Source of the DNA: Euglena gracilis
Taxonomy: Eukaryota; Euglenida; Euglenophyceae; Euglenales
Direction of reading: 5' to 3'
Assembly: GCA_039621445.1 (NCBI GenBank)
Contig: CP154954.1
Coordinates: 39,880,399-39,944,398, forward strand
Length of the DNA stretch: 64,000 bases
The notes below the pieces were generated by a model. The model ran no database searches. It saw only the letters and a list, made by a program, of their open reading frames with translations, and was not told where the DNA came from. How positions within the stretch are numbered: position 1 is the first letter of the stretch; each line of letters starts with the position of its first letter. Both the position numbers and the translations under genes were made by a program. This document shows, piece by piece, positions 9,361 to 23,300 of the stretch.

Positions 9361-12300
9361 GGCAGTTTTTTCAGTATTATTCGGGGAGGCTCGCGGGGGT
9401 GGGGGGGGGGGCGGGATTTTTTGGGGCCAGATTGCCTCAATGCCAGGAAATTCGGGGGTGCCAAAAAGTGCGACCAGCCCCCGGGACCAGGTCGGCTGGG
9501 TTCCCCGCCCCCCCAAAACCCCACTGCCACCGGAACCACTGCTGGTAAAACACCCCGCAATAGCGAAATTTGGGCAATTTTTTCAGTACAATTCGGGGCG
9601 GCTGGTGGGGGTGGGGGGGGGGGCGGGATTTTTTGGGGCCAGATTGCCTCAATGCCAGGAAATTGGGGGGTGCCAAAAAGTGCGACCAGCCCCCGGGACC
9701 AGGTCAGTCGGCTGGGTTCCCCGCCCCCAAAAACCCTCTTGCCACCGGATCCACTGCTGGTGAAACACCCCGCAATAGCGAAATTTTGGCAATTTTTTCA
9801 GTATAATTCGGGGCGGCTGGTGGGGGGGGGGGCGGGATTTTTTGGGGCCAGATTGCCTCAATGCCAGGAAATTGGGGGGTGCCAAAAAGTGCGACCAGCC
9901 CCCGGGACCAGGTCGGCTGGGTTCCCCGCCCCCAAAAACCCCACTGCCATTGGAACCACTGCTGGTAAAGCACCCCGCAATAGCGAAATTTTGGCAATTT
10001 TTTCAGTATAATTCGGGGCGGCTGGTGGGGGTGGGGGGGGGGCGGGATTTTGGGGGGCCAGATTGCCTCAATGCCAGGAAATTCGGGGGAGCCAAAAAGT
10101 GCGACCAGCCCCCGGGACCAGGTCGGCTGGGTTCCCCGCCCCCAAAAACCCTCTTGCCACCGGATCCACTGCTGGTAAAACACCCCGCAATAGCGAAATT
10201 TTGGCAATTTTTTCAGTATAATTCGGGGCGGCTCGCGGGGGTGGGGGGGGGGCGGGATTTTTTGGGGCCAGATTGCCTCAATGCCAGGAAATTCGGGGGT
10301 GCCAAAAAGTGCGACCAGCCCCCGGGACCAGGTCGGCTGGGTTCCCCGCCCCCCAAAAACCCTCTTGCCACCGGAACCACTGCTGGTAAAACACCCCGCA
10401 ATAGCGAAATTTTGGCAATTTTTTCAGTTCAATTCGGGGCGGCTGGTGGGGGTGGGGTGGGGGGGGGGGCGGGATTTTTTGGGGCCAGATTGCCTCAATG
10501 CCAGGAAATTGGGGGGTGCCAAAAAGTGCGGCCAGCCCCCGGGACCAGGTCAGTCGGCTGGGTTCCCCGCCCTCTTGCACCGGATCCACTGCTGGTAAAA
10601 CACCCCGCAATAGCGAAATTTTGGCAATTTTTTCAGTATTATTCGGGGCGGCTGGTGGGGGTGGGGGGGGGCGGGATTTTTTGGGGCCAGATTGCCTCAA
10701 TGCCAGGAAATTCGGGGGTGCCAAAAAGTGCGACCAGCCCCCGGGACCAGGTCGGCTGGGTTCCCCGCCCCCCAAAAACCCCACTGCCACCGGAACCACT
10801 GCTGGTAAAACACCCCGCAATAGCGAAATTTTGGCAATTTTTTCAGTATTATTCGGGGCGGCTGGTGGGGGTGGGGGGCGGGCGGGATTTTTTGGGGCCA
10901 GATTGCCTCAATGCCAGGAAATGGGGGGTGCCAAAAAGTGCGACCAGCCCCCGGGACCAGGTCGGCTGGGTTCCCCGCCCCCAAAAACCCCACTGCCACC
11001 GGAACCACTGCTGGTAAAACACCCCGCAATAGCGAAATTTTGGCAATTTTTTTCAGTACAATTCGGGGCGGCTGGTGGGGGTGGGGGGGGGCGGGATTTT
11101 TGGGGTCCAGATTGCCTCAATGCCAGGAAATTCGGGGGTGCCAAAAAGTGCGACCAGCCCCCGGGACCAGGTCGGCTGGGTTCCCCGCCCCCAAAAACCC
11201 CACTGCCACCGGAACCACTGCTGGTAAAACACCCCGCAATAGCGAAATTTTGGCAATTTTTTTCAGTACAATTCAGGGCGGCTGGTGGGGGTGGGGGGGG
11301 GGCGGGATTTTTTGGGGCCAGATTGCCTCAATGCCAGGAAATTGGGGGGTGCCAAAAAGTGCGACCAGCCCCCGGAACCAGGTCGGCTGGGTTCCCCGCC
11401 CCCAAAAACCCCACTGCCACCGGAACCACTGCTGGTAAAACACCCCGCAATAGCGAAATTTTGGCAATTTTTTCAGTATTATTCGGGGCGGCTGGTGGGG
11501 GTGGGGGGGGGGGGGCGGTTTTTTTGGGGTCCAGATTGCCTCAATGCCAGGAAATTCGGGGGTGCCAAAAAGTGCGACCAGCCCCCGGGACCAGGTCGGC
11601 TGGGTTCCCCGCCCCCCCAAAACCCCACTGCCACCGGAACCACTGCTGGTAAAACACCCCGCAATAGCGAAATTTTGGCAATTTTTTCAGTATAATTCGG
11701 GGCGGCTGGTGGGGGTGGGGGGGGGGCGGGATTTTTTGGGGCCAGATTGCCTCAATGCCAGGAAATTGGGGGGTGCCAAAAAGTGCGACCAGCCCCCGGG
11801 ACCAGGTCGGCTGGGTTCCCCGCCCCCAAAAACCCCACTGCCACCGGAACCACTGCTGGTAAAACACCCTGCAATAGCGAAATTTTGGCAATTTTTTCAG
11901 TATTATTCGGGGCGGCTCATGGGGGTGGGGGGGGGCGGGATTTTTTGGGGCCAGATTGCCTCAATGCCAGGAAATTCGGGGGTGCCAAAAAGTGCGACCA
12001 GCCCCCGGGACCAGGTCAGTCGGCTGGGTTCCCCGCCCCCAAAAACCCTCTTGCCACCGGATCCACTGCTGGTAAAACACCCCGCAATAGCGAAATTTTG
12101 GCAATTTTTTCAATATAATTCGGGGCGGCTGGTGGGGGTGGGGGGGGGGGGCGGGATTTTTTGGGGCCAGATTGCCTCAATGCCAGGAAATTGGGGGGTG
12201 CCAAAAAGTGCGACCAGCCCCCGGGACCAGGTCGGCTGGGTTCCCCGCCCCCAAAAACCCCACTGCCACCGGATCCACTGCTGGTAAAACACCCCGCAAT

Positions 12301-15300
12301 AGCGAAATTTTGGCAATTTTTTCAGTATTATTCGGGGCGGCTGGTGGGGGTGGGGGGGGCGGGATTTTTGGGGTCCAGATTGCCTCAATGCCAGAAATTC
12401 GGGGGTGCCAAAAAGTGCGACCAGCCCCCGGGACCAGGTCGGCTGGGTTCCCCGCCCCCAAAAACCCCACTGCCACCGGAACCACTGCTGGTAAAACACC
12501 CCGCAATAGCGAAATTTTGGCAATTTTTTCAGTACAATTCAGGGCGGCTGGTGGGGGTGGGGGGGGGGCGGGATTTTTTGGGCCAGATTGCCTCAATGCC
12601 AGGAAATTGGGGGGTGCCAAAAAGTGCGACCAGCCCCCGGAACCAGGTCGGCTGGGTTCCCCGCCCCCCAAAAACCCCACTGCCACCGGATCCACTGCTG
12701 GTAAAACACCCCGCAATAGCGAAATTTTGGCAATTTTTTCAGTATTATTCGGGGCGGCTGGTGGGGGTGGTGGGGGCGGGATTTTTGGGGGCCAGATTGC
12801 CTCAATGCCAGGAAATTCGGGGGTGCCAAAAAGTGCGACCAGCCCCCGGGACCAGGTCGGCTGGGTTCCCCGCCCCCAAAAACCCCACTGCCACCGGAAC
12901 CACTGCTGGTAAAACACCCCGCAATAGCGAAATTTTGGCAATTTTTTTCAGTACAATTCGGGGCGGCTGGTGGGGGTGGGGGGGGGCGGGATTTTTGGGG
13001 TCCAGATTGCCTCAATGCCAGGAAATTCGGGGGTGCCAAAAAGTGCGACCAGCCCCCGGGACCAGGTCGGCTGGGTTCCCCGCCCCCAAAAACCCCACTG
13101 CCACCGGAACCACTGCTGGTAAAACACCCCGCAATAGCGAAATTTTGGCAATTTTTTTCAGTACAATTCAGGGCGGCTGGTGGGGGGGGGGGGCGGGATT
13201 TTTTGGGGCCAGATTGCCTCAATGCCAGGAAATTCGGGGGTGCCAAAAAGTGCGACCAGCCCCCGGAACCGGTCGGCTGGGTTCCCCGCCCCCAAAAACC
13301 CTCTTGCCACCGGATCCACTGCTGGTAAAACACCCCGCAATAGCGAAATTTTGGCATTTTTTTCAATATAATTCGGGGCGGCTGGTGGGGGTGGGGGGGG
13401 GGGGGCGGGATTTTTTGGGGCCAGATTGCCTCAATGCCAGGAAATTGGGGGGTGCCAAAAAGTGCGACCAGCCCCCGGGACCAGGTCGGCTGGGTTCCCC
13501 GCCCCCAAAAACCCTCTTGCCACCGGATCCACTGCTGGTAAAACACTCCGCAATAGCGAAATTTTGGCAATTTTTTCAGTATTATTCGGGGCGGCTGGTG
13601 GGGGTAGGGGGGGCGGGATTTTTGGGGTCCAGATTGCCTCAATGCCAGAAATTCGGGGGTGCCAAAAAGTGCGACCAGCCCCCGGGACCAGGTCGGCTGG
13701 GTTCCCCGCCCCCAAAAACCCCACTGCCACCGGAACCACTGCTGGTAAAACACCCCGCAATAGCGAAATTTTGGCAATTTTTTCAGTACAATTCAGGGCG
13801 GCTGGTGGGGGTGGGGGGGGGGCGGGATTTTTTGGGCCAGATTGCCTCAATGCCAGGAAATTGGGGGGTGCCAAAAAGTGCGACCAGCCCCCGGAACCAG
13901 GTCGGCTGGGTTCCCCGCCCCCCAAAAACCCCACTGCCACCGGATCCACTGCTGGTAAAACACCCCGCAATAGCGAAATTTTGGCAATTTTTTCAGTATT
14001 ATTCGGGGCGGCTGGTGGGGGTGGTGGGGGCGGGATTTTTGGGGGCCAGATTGCCTCAATGCCAGCCAATTCGGGGGTGCCAAAAAGTGCGACCAGCCCC
14101 CGGGACCAGGTCGGCTGGGTTCCCCGCCCCCAAAAACCCCACTGCCACCGGAACCACTGCTGGTAAAACACCCCGCAATAGCGAAATTTTGGCAATTTTT
14201 TTCAGTACAATTCGGGGCGGCTGGTGGGGGTGGGGGGGGGGCGGGATTTTTGGGGTCCAGATTGCCTCAATGCCAGGAAATTCGGGGGTGCCAAAAAGTG
14301 CGACCAGCCCCCGGGACCAGGTCGGCTGGGTTCCCCGCCCCCAAAAACCCCACTGCCACCGGAACCACTGCTGGTAAAACACCCCGCAATAGCGAAATTT
14401 TGGCAATTTTTTTCAGTACAATTCAGGGAGGCTGGTGGGGGTGGTGGGGGGGGGCCATTGCCTCAATGCCAGGAAATTCGGGGGTGCCAAAAAGTGCGAC
14501 CAGCCCCCGGAACCGGTCGGCTGGGTTCCCCGCCCCCAAAAACCCCACTGCCACCGGAACCACTGCTGGTAAAACACCCCGCAATAGCGAAATTTTGGCA
14601 ATTTTTTCAGTATTATTCGGGGCGGCTGGTGGGGGTGGGGGGGGGGGCGGGAATTTTTGGGGCCAGATTGCCTCAATGCCAGGAAATTGGGGGGTGCCAA
14701 AAAGTGCGACCAGCCCCCGGGACCAGGTCGGCTGGGTTCCCCGCCCCCCAAAAACCCCACTGCCACCGGAACCACTGCTGGTAAAACACCCCGCAATAGC
14801 GAAATTTTGGCAATTTTTTCAGTATAATTCGGGGCGGCTGGTGGGGGTGGGGGGGGGCGGGATTTTTTGGGGCCAGATTGCCTCAATGCCAGGAAATTGG
14901 GGGGTGCCAAAAAGTGCGACCAGCCCCCGGGACCAGGTCGGCTGGGTTCCCCGCCCCCAAAAACCCCACTGCCACCGGAACCACTGCTGGTAAAACACCC
15001 TGCAATAGCGAAATTTTGGCAATTTTTTCAGTATTATTCGGGGCGGCTCATGGGGGTGGGGGGGGGCGGGATTTTTTGGGGCCAGATTGCCTCAATGCCA
15101 GGAAATTCGGGGGTGCCAAAAAGTGCGACCAGCCCCCGGGACCAGGTCAGTCGGCTGGGTTCCCCGCCCCCAAAAACCCTCTTGCCACCGGATCCACTGC
15201 TGGTAAAACACCCCGCAATAGCGAAATTTTGGCAATTTTTTTCAGTACAATTCAGGGCGGCTGGTGGGGGGGGGGGGGGGGGGGGAGGGATTTTTTGGGG

Positions 15301-17354
15301 CCAGATTGCCTCAATGCCAGGAAATTGGGGGGTGCCAAAAAGTGCGACCAGCCCCCGGGACCAGGTCGGCTGGGTTCCCCGCCCCCAAAAACCCTCTTGC
15401 CACCGGATCCACTGCTGGTAAAACACTCCGCAATAGCGAAATTTTGGCAATTTTTTCAGTATTATTCGGGGCGGCTGGTGGGGGTAGGGGGGGCGGGATT
15501 TTTGGGGTCCAGATTGCCTCAATGCCAGAAATTCGGGGGTGCCAAAAAGTGCGACCAGCCCCCGGGACCAGGTCGGCTGGGTTCCCCGCCCCCAAAAACC
15601 CCACTGCCACACGCCCGACACCCGGTAAAACACCCCGTGATAGCGAAATTTTGGCAATTTTTTCAGTACAATTCAGGGCGGCTGGTGGGGGTGGGGGGGG
15701 GGCGGGATTTTTGGGGCCAGATTGCCTCAATGCCAGGAAATTGGGGGGTGCCAAAAAGTGCGACCAGCCCCCGGAACCAGGTCGGCTGGGTTCCCCGCCC
15801 CCCAAAAACCCCACTGCCACCGGATCCACTGCTGGTAAAACACCCCGCAATAGCGAAATTTTGGCAATTTTTTCAGTATAATTCGGGGCGGCTGGTGGGG
15901 GTGGGGGGGGGCGGGATTTTTGGGGTCCAGATTGCCTCAATGCCAGAAATTCGGGGGTGCCAAAAAGTGCGACCAGCCCCCGGGACCAGGTCGGCTGGGT
16001 TCCCCGCCCCCAAAAACCCCACTGCCACCGGCCCAACTGCTGGTAAAACACCCCGCAATAGCGAAATTTTGGCAATTTTTTCAGTACAATTCGGGGCGGC
16101 TGGTGGGGGTGGGGGGGGGGCGGGATTTTTGGGGGCCAGATTGCCTCAATGCCAGGAAATTCGGGGGTGCCAAAAAGTGCGACCAGCCCCCGGGACCAGG
16201 TCGGCTGGGTTCCCCGCCCCCAAAAACCCCACTGCCACCGGAACCACTGCTGGTAAAACACCCCGCAATAGCGAAATTTTGGCAATTTTTTTCAGTACAA
16301 TTCAGGGCGGCTGGTGGGGGGGGGGGGCGGGATTTTTTGGGGCCAGATTGCCTCAATGCCAGGAAATTGGGGGGTGCCAAAAAGTGCGACCAGCCCCCGG
16401 GACCAGGTCGGCTGGGTTCCCCGCCCCCAAAAACCCCACTGCCACCGGAACCACTGCTGGTAAAACACCCCGCAATAGCGAAATTTTGGCAATTTTTTCA
16501 GTATTATTCGGGGCGGCTGGTGGGGGAGGGGGGGGGAAGGAAAATTGGGGGCCAGATTGCCTCAATGCCAGGAAATTGGGGGGTGCCAAAAAGTGCGACC
16601 AGCCCCCGGGACCAGGTCGGCTGGGTTCCCCGCCCCCCCAAAACCCCACTGCCACCGGAACCACTGCTGGTAAAACACCCCGCAATAGCGAAATTTTGGC
16701 AATTTTTTCAGTATAATTCGGGGCGGCTGGTGGGGGTGGGGGGGGGGGCGGGATTTTTTGGGGCCAGATTGCCTCAATGCCAGGAAATTGGGGGGTGCCA
16801 AAAAGTGCGACCAGCCCCCGGGACCAGGTCGGCTGGGTTCCCCGCCCCCAAAAACCCCACTGCCACCGGAACCACTGCTGGTAAAACACCCTGCAATAGC
16901 GAAATTTTGGCAATTTTTTCAGTATTATTCGGGGCGGCTCATGGGGGTGGGGGGGGGGCGGGATTTTTTGGGGCCAGATTGCCTCAATGCCAGGAAATTC
17001 GGGGGTGCCAAAAAGTGCGACCAGCCCCCGGGACCAGGTCAGTCGGCTGGGTTCCCCGCCCCCAAAAACCCTCTTGCCACCGGATCCACTGCTGGTAAAA
17101 CACCCCGCAATAGCGAAATTTTGGCAATTTTTTCAGTATAATTCGGGGCGGCTGGTGGGGGTGGGGGGGGGGGGGGGGGGATTTTTTGGGGCCAGATTGC
17201 CTCAATGCCAGGAAATTGGGGGGTGCCAAAAAGTGCGACCAGCCCCCGGGACCAGGTCGGCTGGGTTCCCCGCCCCCAAAAACCCTCTTGCCACCGGATC
17301 CACTGCTGGTAAAACACTCCGCAATAGCGAAATTTTGGCAATTTTTTCAGTATT

Positions 17355-17385
<31 letters not shown>

Positions 17386-20300
17386 CGGGGATTTTTGGGG
17401 GCCAGATTGCCTCAATGCCAGGAAATTCGGGGGTGCCAAAAAGTGCGACCAGCCCCCGGGACCAGGTCGGCTGGGTTCCCCGCCCCCAAAAACCCCACTG
17501 CCACCGGAACCACTGCTGGTAAAACACCCCGCAATAGCGAAATTTTGGCAATTTTTTCAGTACAATTCAGGGCGGCTGGTGGGGGTGGGGGGGGGGCGGG
17601 ATTTTTTGGGCCAGATTGCCTCAATGCCAGGAAATTGGGGGGTGCCAAAAAGTGCGACCAGCCCCCGGAACCAGGTCGGCTGGGTTCCCCGCCCCCCAAA
17701 AACCCCACTGCCACCGGATCCACTGCTGGTAAAACACCCCGCAATAGCGAAATTTTGGCAATTTTTTCAGTATTATTCGGGGCGGCTGGTGGGGGTGGGG
17801 GGGGCGGGATTTTTGGGGGCCAGATTGCCTCAATGCCAGGAAATTCGGGGGTGCCAAAAAGTGCGACCAGCCCCCGGGACCAGGTCGGCTGGGTTCCCCG
17901 CCCCCAAAAACCCCACTGCCACCGGAACCACTGCTGGTAAAACACCCCGCAATAGCGAAATTTGGGCAATTTTTTCAGTACAATTCGGGGCGGCTGGTGG
18001 GGGTGGGGTGGGGGGGGGGGCGGGATTTTTGGGGGCCAGATTGCCTCAATGCCAGGAAATTCGGGGGTGCCAAAAAGTGCGACCAGCCCCCGGGACCAGG
18101 TCAGTCGGCTGGGTTCCCCGCCCCCAAAAACCCTCTTGCCACCGGATCCACTGCTGGTAAAACACCCCGCAATAGCGAAATTTTGGCAATTTTTTCAGTA
18201 TTATTCGGGGCGGCTGGTGGGGGTGGGGGGGGGCGGGATTTTTTGGGGCCAGATTGCCTCAATGCCAGGAAATTCGGGGGTGCCAAAAAGTGCGACCAGC
18301 CCCCGGGACCAGGTCGGCTGGGTTCCCCGCCCCCAAAAACCCCACTGCCACCGGAACCACTGCTGGTAAAACACCCCGCAATAGCGAAATTTTGGCAATT
18401 TTTTCAGTACAATTCGGGGCGGCTGGTGGGGGTGGGGGGGGGCGGGATTTTTTGGGGCCAGATTGCCTCAATGCCAGGAAATTCGGGGGTGCCAAAAAGT
18501 GCGACCAGCCCCCGGGACCAGGTCGGCTGGGTTCCCCGCCCCCCAAAAACCCCACTGCCACCGGAACCACTGCTGGTAAAACACCCCGCAATAGCGAAAT
18601 TTTGGCAATTTTTTCAGTACAATTCGGGGCGGCTGGTGGGGGTGGGGGGGGCGGGATTTTTTGGGGCCAGATTGCCTCAATGCCAGGAAATTGGGGGGTG
18701 CCAAAAAGTGCGACCAGCCCCCGGGACCAGGTCGGCTGGGTTCCCCGCCCCCAAAAACCCCACTGCCACCGGAACCACTGCTGGTAAAACACCCCGCAAT
18801 AGCGAAATTTTGGCAATTTTTTCAGTACAATTCAGGGCGGCTGGTGGGGGTGGGGGGGGGGATTTTTTGGGGCCAGATTGCCTCAATGCCAGGAAATTGG
18901 GGGGTGCCAAAAAGTGCGACCAGCCCCCGGGACCATGTCGGTCGGCTGGGTTCCCCGCCCCCCAAAAACCCCACTGCCACCGGATCCACTGCTGGTAAAA
19001 CACCCCGCAATAGCGAAATTTTGGCAATTTTTTCAGTATTATTCGGGGCGGCTGGTGGGGGTGGGGGGGGCGGGATTTTTGGGGGCCAGATTGCCTCAAT
19101 GCCAGGAAATTCGGGGGTGCCAAAAAGTGCGACCAGCCCCCGGGACCAGGTCGGCTGGGTTCCCGCCCCCCAAAAACCCCACTGCCACCGGATCCACTGC
19201 TGGTAAAACACCCCGCAATAGCGAAATTTTGGCAATTTTTTCAGTATTATTCGGGGCGGCTGGTGGGGGTGGGGGGGGCGGGATTTTTGGGGGCCAGATT
19301 GCCTCAATGCCAGGAAATTGGGGGGTGCCAAAAAGTGCGACCAGCCCCCGGAACCAGGTCGGCTGGGTTCCCCGCCCCCCAAAAACCCCACTGCCACCGG
19401 ATCCACTGCTGGTAAAACACCCCGCAATAGCGAAATTTTGGCAATTTTTTCAGTATTATTCGGGGCGGCTGGTGGGGGTGGGGGGGGCGGGATTTTTGGG
19501 GGCCAGATTGCCTCAATGCCAGGAAATTCGGGGGTGCCAAAAAGTGCGACCAGCCCCCGGGACCAGGTCGGCTGGGTTCCCCGCCCCCCAAAAACCCCAC
19601 TGCCACCGGAACCACTGCTGGTAAAACACCCCGCAATAGCGAAATTTGGGCAATTTTTTCAGTACAATTCGGGGCGGCTGGTGGGGGTGGGGTGGGGGGG
19701 GGCGGGATTTTTGGGGGCCAGATTGCCTCAATGCCAGGAAATTCGGGGGTGCCAAAAAGTGCGACCAGCCCCCGGGACCAGGTCAGTCGGCTGGGTTCCC
19801 CGCCCCCAAAAACCCCACTGCCACCGGATCCACTGCTGGTAAAACACCCCGCAATAGCGAAATTTCGGCAATTTTTTCAGTATATTTCGGGGCGGCTGGT
19901 GGGGGGGGGGGGGGCGGGATTTTTGGGGGCCAGATTGCCTCAATGCCAGGAAATGGGTGCCAAAAAGTGCGACCAGCCCCCGGGACCAGGTCGGCTGGGT
20001 TCCCCGCCCCCTAAAAGCCTCTTGCCACCGGAACCACTGCTGGTGAAACACCCCGCAATAGCGAAATTTTGGCAATTTTTTTAGTATTATTCGGGGCGGC
20101 TCATGGGGGAGGGGGGGGGGCGGGATTTTGGGGGCCAGATTGCCTCAATGCCAGGAAATTCGGGGGTGCCAAAAAGTGCGACCAGCCCCCGGGACCAGGT
20201 CGGCTGGGTTCCCCGCCCCCACAAACCCCACGCCAAGGAACCACGATGGTCGTAAAACACCCCGCAATAGCGAAATTTCGGCAATTTTTTCAGTACAATT

Positions 20301-23300
20301 CGGGGCGGCTGGTGGGGGTGGGGGGGGGGGCGGGATTTTTGGGGGCCAGATTGCCTCAATGCCAGGAAATTGGGGGGTGCCAAAAAGTGCGACCAGCCCC
20401 CGGGACCAGGTCGGCTGGGTTCCCCGCCCCCAAAAACCCTCTTGCCACCGGATCCACTGCTGGTAAAACACCCCGCAATAGCGAAATTTTGGCAATTTTT
20501 TCAGTATAATATATAATTCGGGGCGGCTGGTGGGGGGGGGGCGGGATTTTTTGGGGCCAGATTGCCTCAATGCCAGGAAATTGGGGGGTGCCAAAAAGTG
20601 CGACCAGCCCCCGGGACCAGGTCGGCTGGGTTCCCCGCCCCCAAAAACCCCACTGCCACCGGAACCACTGCTGGTAAAACACCCCGCAATAGCGAAATTG
20701 GGGCAATTTTTTAAGTACAATTAGGGGAGGCTGGTGGTGGGGGTGGGGCGGGGGGGGGAGGAATTTTGAGGGCCAGATTGCCTCAATGCCAGGAAATTCG
20801 GGGGTGCCAAAAAGTGCGACCAGCCCCCGGGACCAGGTCGGCTGGGTTCCCCGCCCCCAAAAACCCCACTGCCACCGGATCCACTGCTGGTAAAACACCC
20901 CGCAATAGCGAAATTTTGGCAATTTTTTCAGTATAATTCGGGGCGGCTGGTGGGGGTGGGGGGGGGGGCGGGATTTTTGGGGTCCAGATTGCCTCACTGC
21001 CAGGAAATTTGGGGGTGCCAAAAAGTGCGACCAGCCCCCGGGACCAGGTCGGCTGGGTTCCCCCCCCCCCAAAAACCCCACTGCCACCGGAACCACTGCT
21101 GGTAAAACACCCCGCAATAGCGAAATTTTGGCAATTTTTTCAGTACAATTCGGGGCGGCTGGTGGGGGTGGGGGGGGGGGCGGGATTTTTGGGGGCCAGA
21201 TTGCCTCAATGCCAGGAAATTCGGGGGTGCCAAAAAGTGCGACCAGCCCCCGGGACCAGGTCGGCTGGGTTCCCCGCCCCCAAAAACCCCACTGCCACCG
21301 GAACCACTGCTGGTAAAACACCCCGCAATAGCGAAATTTTGGCAATTTTTTCAGTATAATTCGGGGCGGCTGGTGGGGGTGGGGGGGGGACGGGATTTTT
21401 GGGGTCCAGATTGCCTCAATGCCAGGAAATTCGGGGGTGCCAAAAAGTGCGACCAGCCCCCGGGACCAGGTCGGCTGGGTTCCCCGCCCCCCAAAAACCC
21501 CACTGCCACCGGAACCACTGCTGGTAAAACACCCCGCAATAGCGAAATTTTGGCAATTTTTTCAGTATAATTCGGGGCGGCTGGTGGGGGTGGGGTGGGG
21601 GGGGGGCGGGATTTTTGGGGGCCAGATTGCCTCAATGCCAGGAAATTCGGGGGTGCCAAAAAGTGCGACCAGCCCCCGGGACCAGGTCGGCTGGGTTCCC
21701 CGCCCCCAAAAACCCTCTTGCCACCGGATCCACTGCTGGTAAAACACCCCGCAATAGCGAAATTTTGGCAATTTTTTCAGTATAATTCGGGGCGGCTGGT
21801 GGGGGTGGGGGGGGGGGGGGGGGGGATTTTTGGGGGCCAGATTGCCTCAATGCCAGGAAATTGGGGGGTGCCAAAAAGTGCGACCAGCCCCCGGGACCAG
21901 GTCGGCTGGGTTCCCCGCCCCCAAAAACCCTCTTGCCACCGGATCCACTGCTGGTAAAACACCCCGCAATAGCGAAATTTTGGCAATTTTTTCAGTATAA
22001 TTCGGGGCGGCTGGTGGGGGTGGGGGGGGGGGGCGGGATTTTTTGGGGCCAGATTGCCTCAATGCCAGGAAATTGGGGGGTGCCAAAAAGTGCGACCAGC
22101 CCCCGGGACCAGGTCGGCTGGGTTCCCCGCCCCCCAAAAACCCCACTGCCACCGGAACCACTGCTGGTAAAACACCCCGCAATAGCGAAATTTTGGCAAT
22201 TTTTTCAGTATTATTCGGGGCGGCTGGTGGGGGTGGGGGGGGGGCGGGATTTTTGGGGGCCAGATTGCCTCAATGCCAGGAAATTCGGGGGTGCCAAAAA
22301 GTGCGACCAGCCCCCGGGACCAGGTCGGCTGGGTTCCCCGCCCCCCAAAAACCCTCTTGCCACCGGATCCACTGCTGGTAAAACACCCCGCAATAGCGAA
22401 ATTTCGGCAATTTTTTCAGTACAATTCGGGGCGGCTGGTGGGGGTGGGGGGGGGCGGGATTTTTTGGGGCCAGATTGCCTCAATGCCAGGAAATTGGGGG
22501 GTGCCAAAAAGTGCGACCAGCCCCCGGGACCAGGTCGGCTGGGTTCCCCGCCCCCAAAAACCCCACTGCCACCGGAACCACTGCTGGTAAAACACCCCGC
22601 AATAGCGAAATTTCGGCAATTTTTTCAGTACGGGGCGGCTCGTGGGGGAGGGGGGGGGGCGGGATTTTGGGGGCCAGATTGCCTCAATGCCAGGAAATTG
22701 GGGGGTGCCAAAAAGTGCGACCAGCCCCCGGACCAGGTCGGCTGGGTTCCCCGCCCCCAAAAACCCCACTGCCACCGGAACCACTGCTGGTAAAACACCC
22801 CGCAACAGCGAAATTTCGGCAATTTTTTCAGTACGGGGCGGCTCATGGGGGTGGGGGGGGGGGGCGGGATTTTTGGGGGCCAGATTGCCTCAATGCCAGG
22901 AAATTCGGGGGTGCCAAAAAGTGCGACCAGCCCCCGGGACCAGGTCGGCTGGGTTCCCCGCCCCCAAAAACCCCACTGCCACCGGATCCACTGCTGGTAA
23001 AACACCCCGCAATAGCGAAATTTCGGCAATTTTTTCAGTATAATTCGGGGCGGCTGGTGGGGGTGGGGGGGGGCGGGATTTTGGGGGGCCAGATTGCCTC
23101 AATGCCAGGAAATTCGGGGGTGCCAAAAAGTGCGACCAGCCCCCGGGACCAGGTCGGCTGGGTTCCCCGCCCCCCAAAAACCCCACTGCCACCGGAACCA
23201 CTGCTGGTAAAACACCCCGCAATAGCGAAATTTCGGCAATTTTTTCAGTATAATTCGGGGCGGCTGGTGGGGGTGGGGGGGGCGGGATTTTTTGGGGCCA

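Noticed and set aside
12161-14377. Very long open frames (up to 738 codons) through the satellite
   Set aside because: They follow the repeat unit, occur on both strands and in several frames, and break wherever the G-run length changes. They reflect a stop-poor repeat, not a gene.
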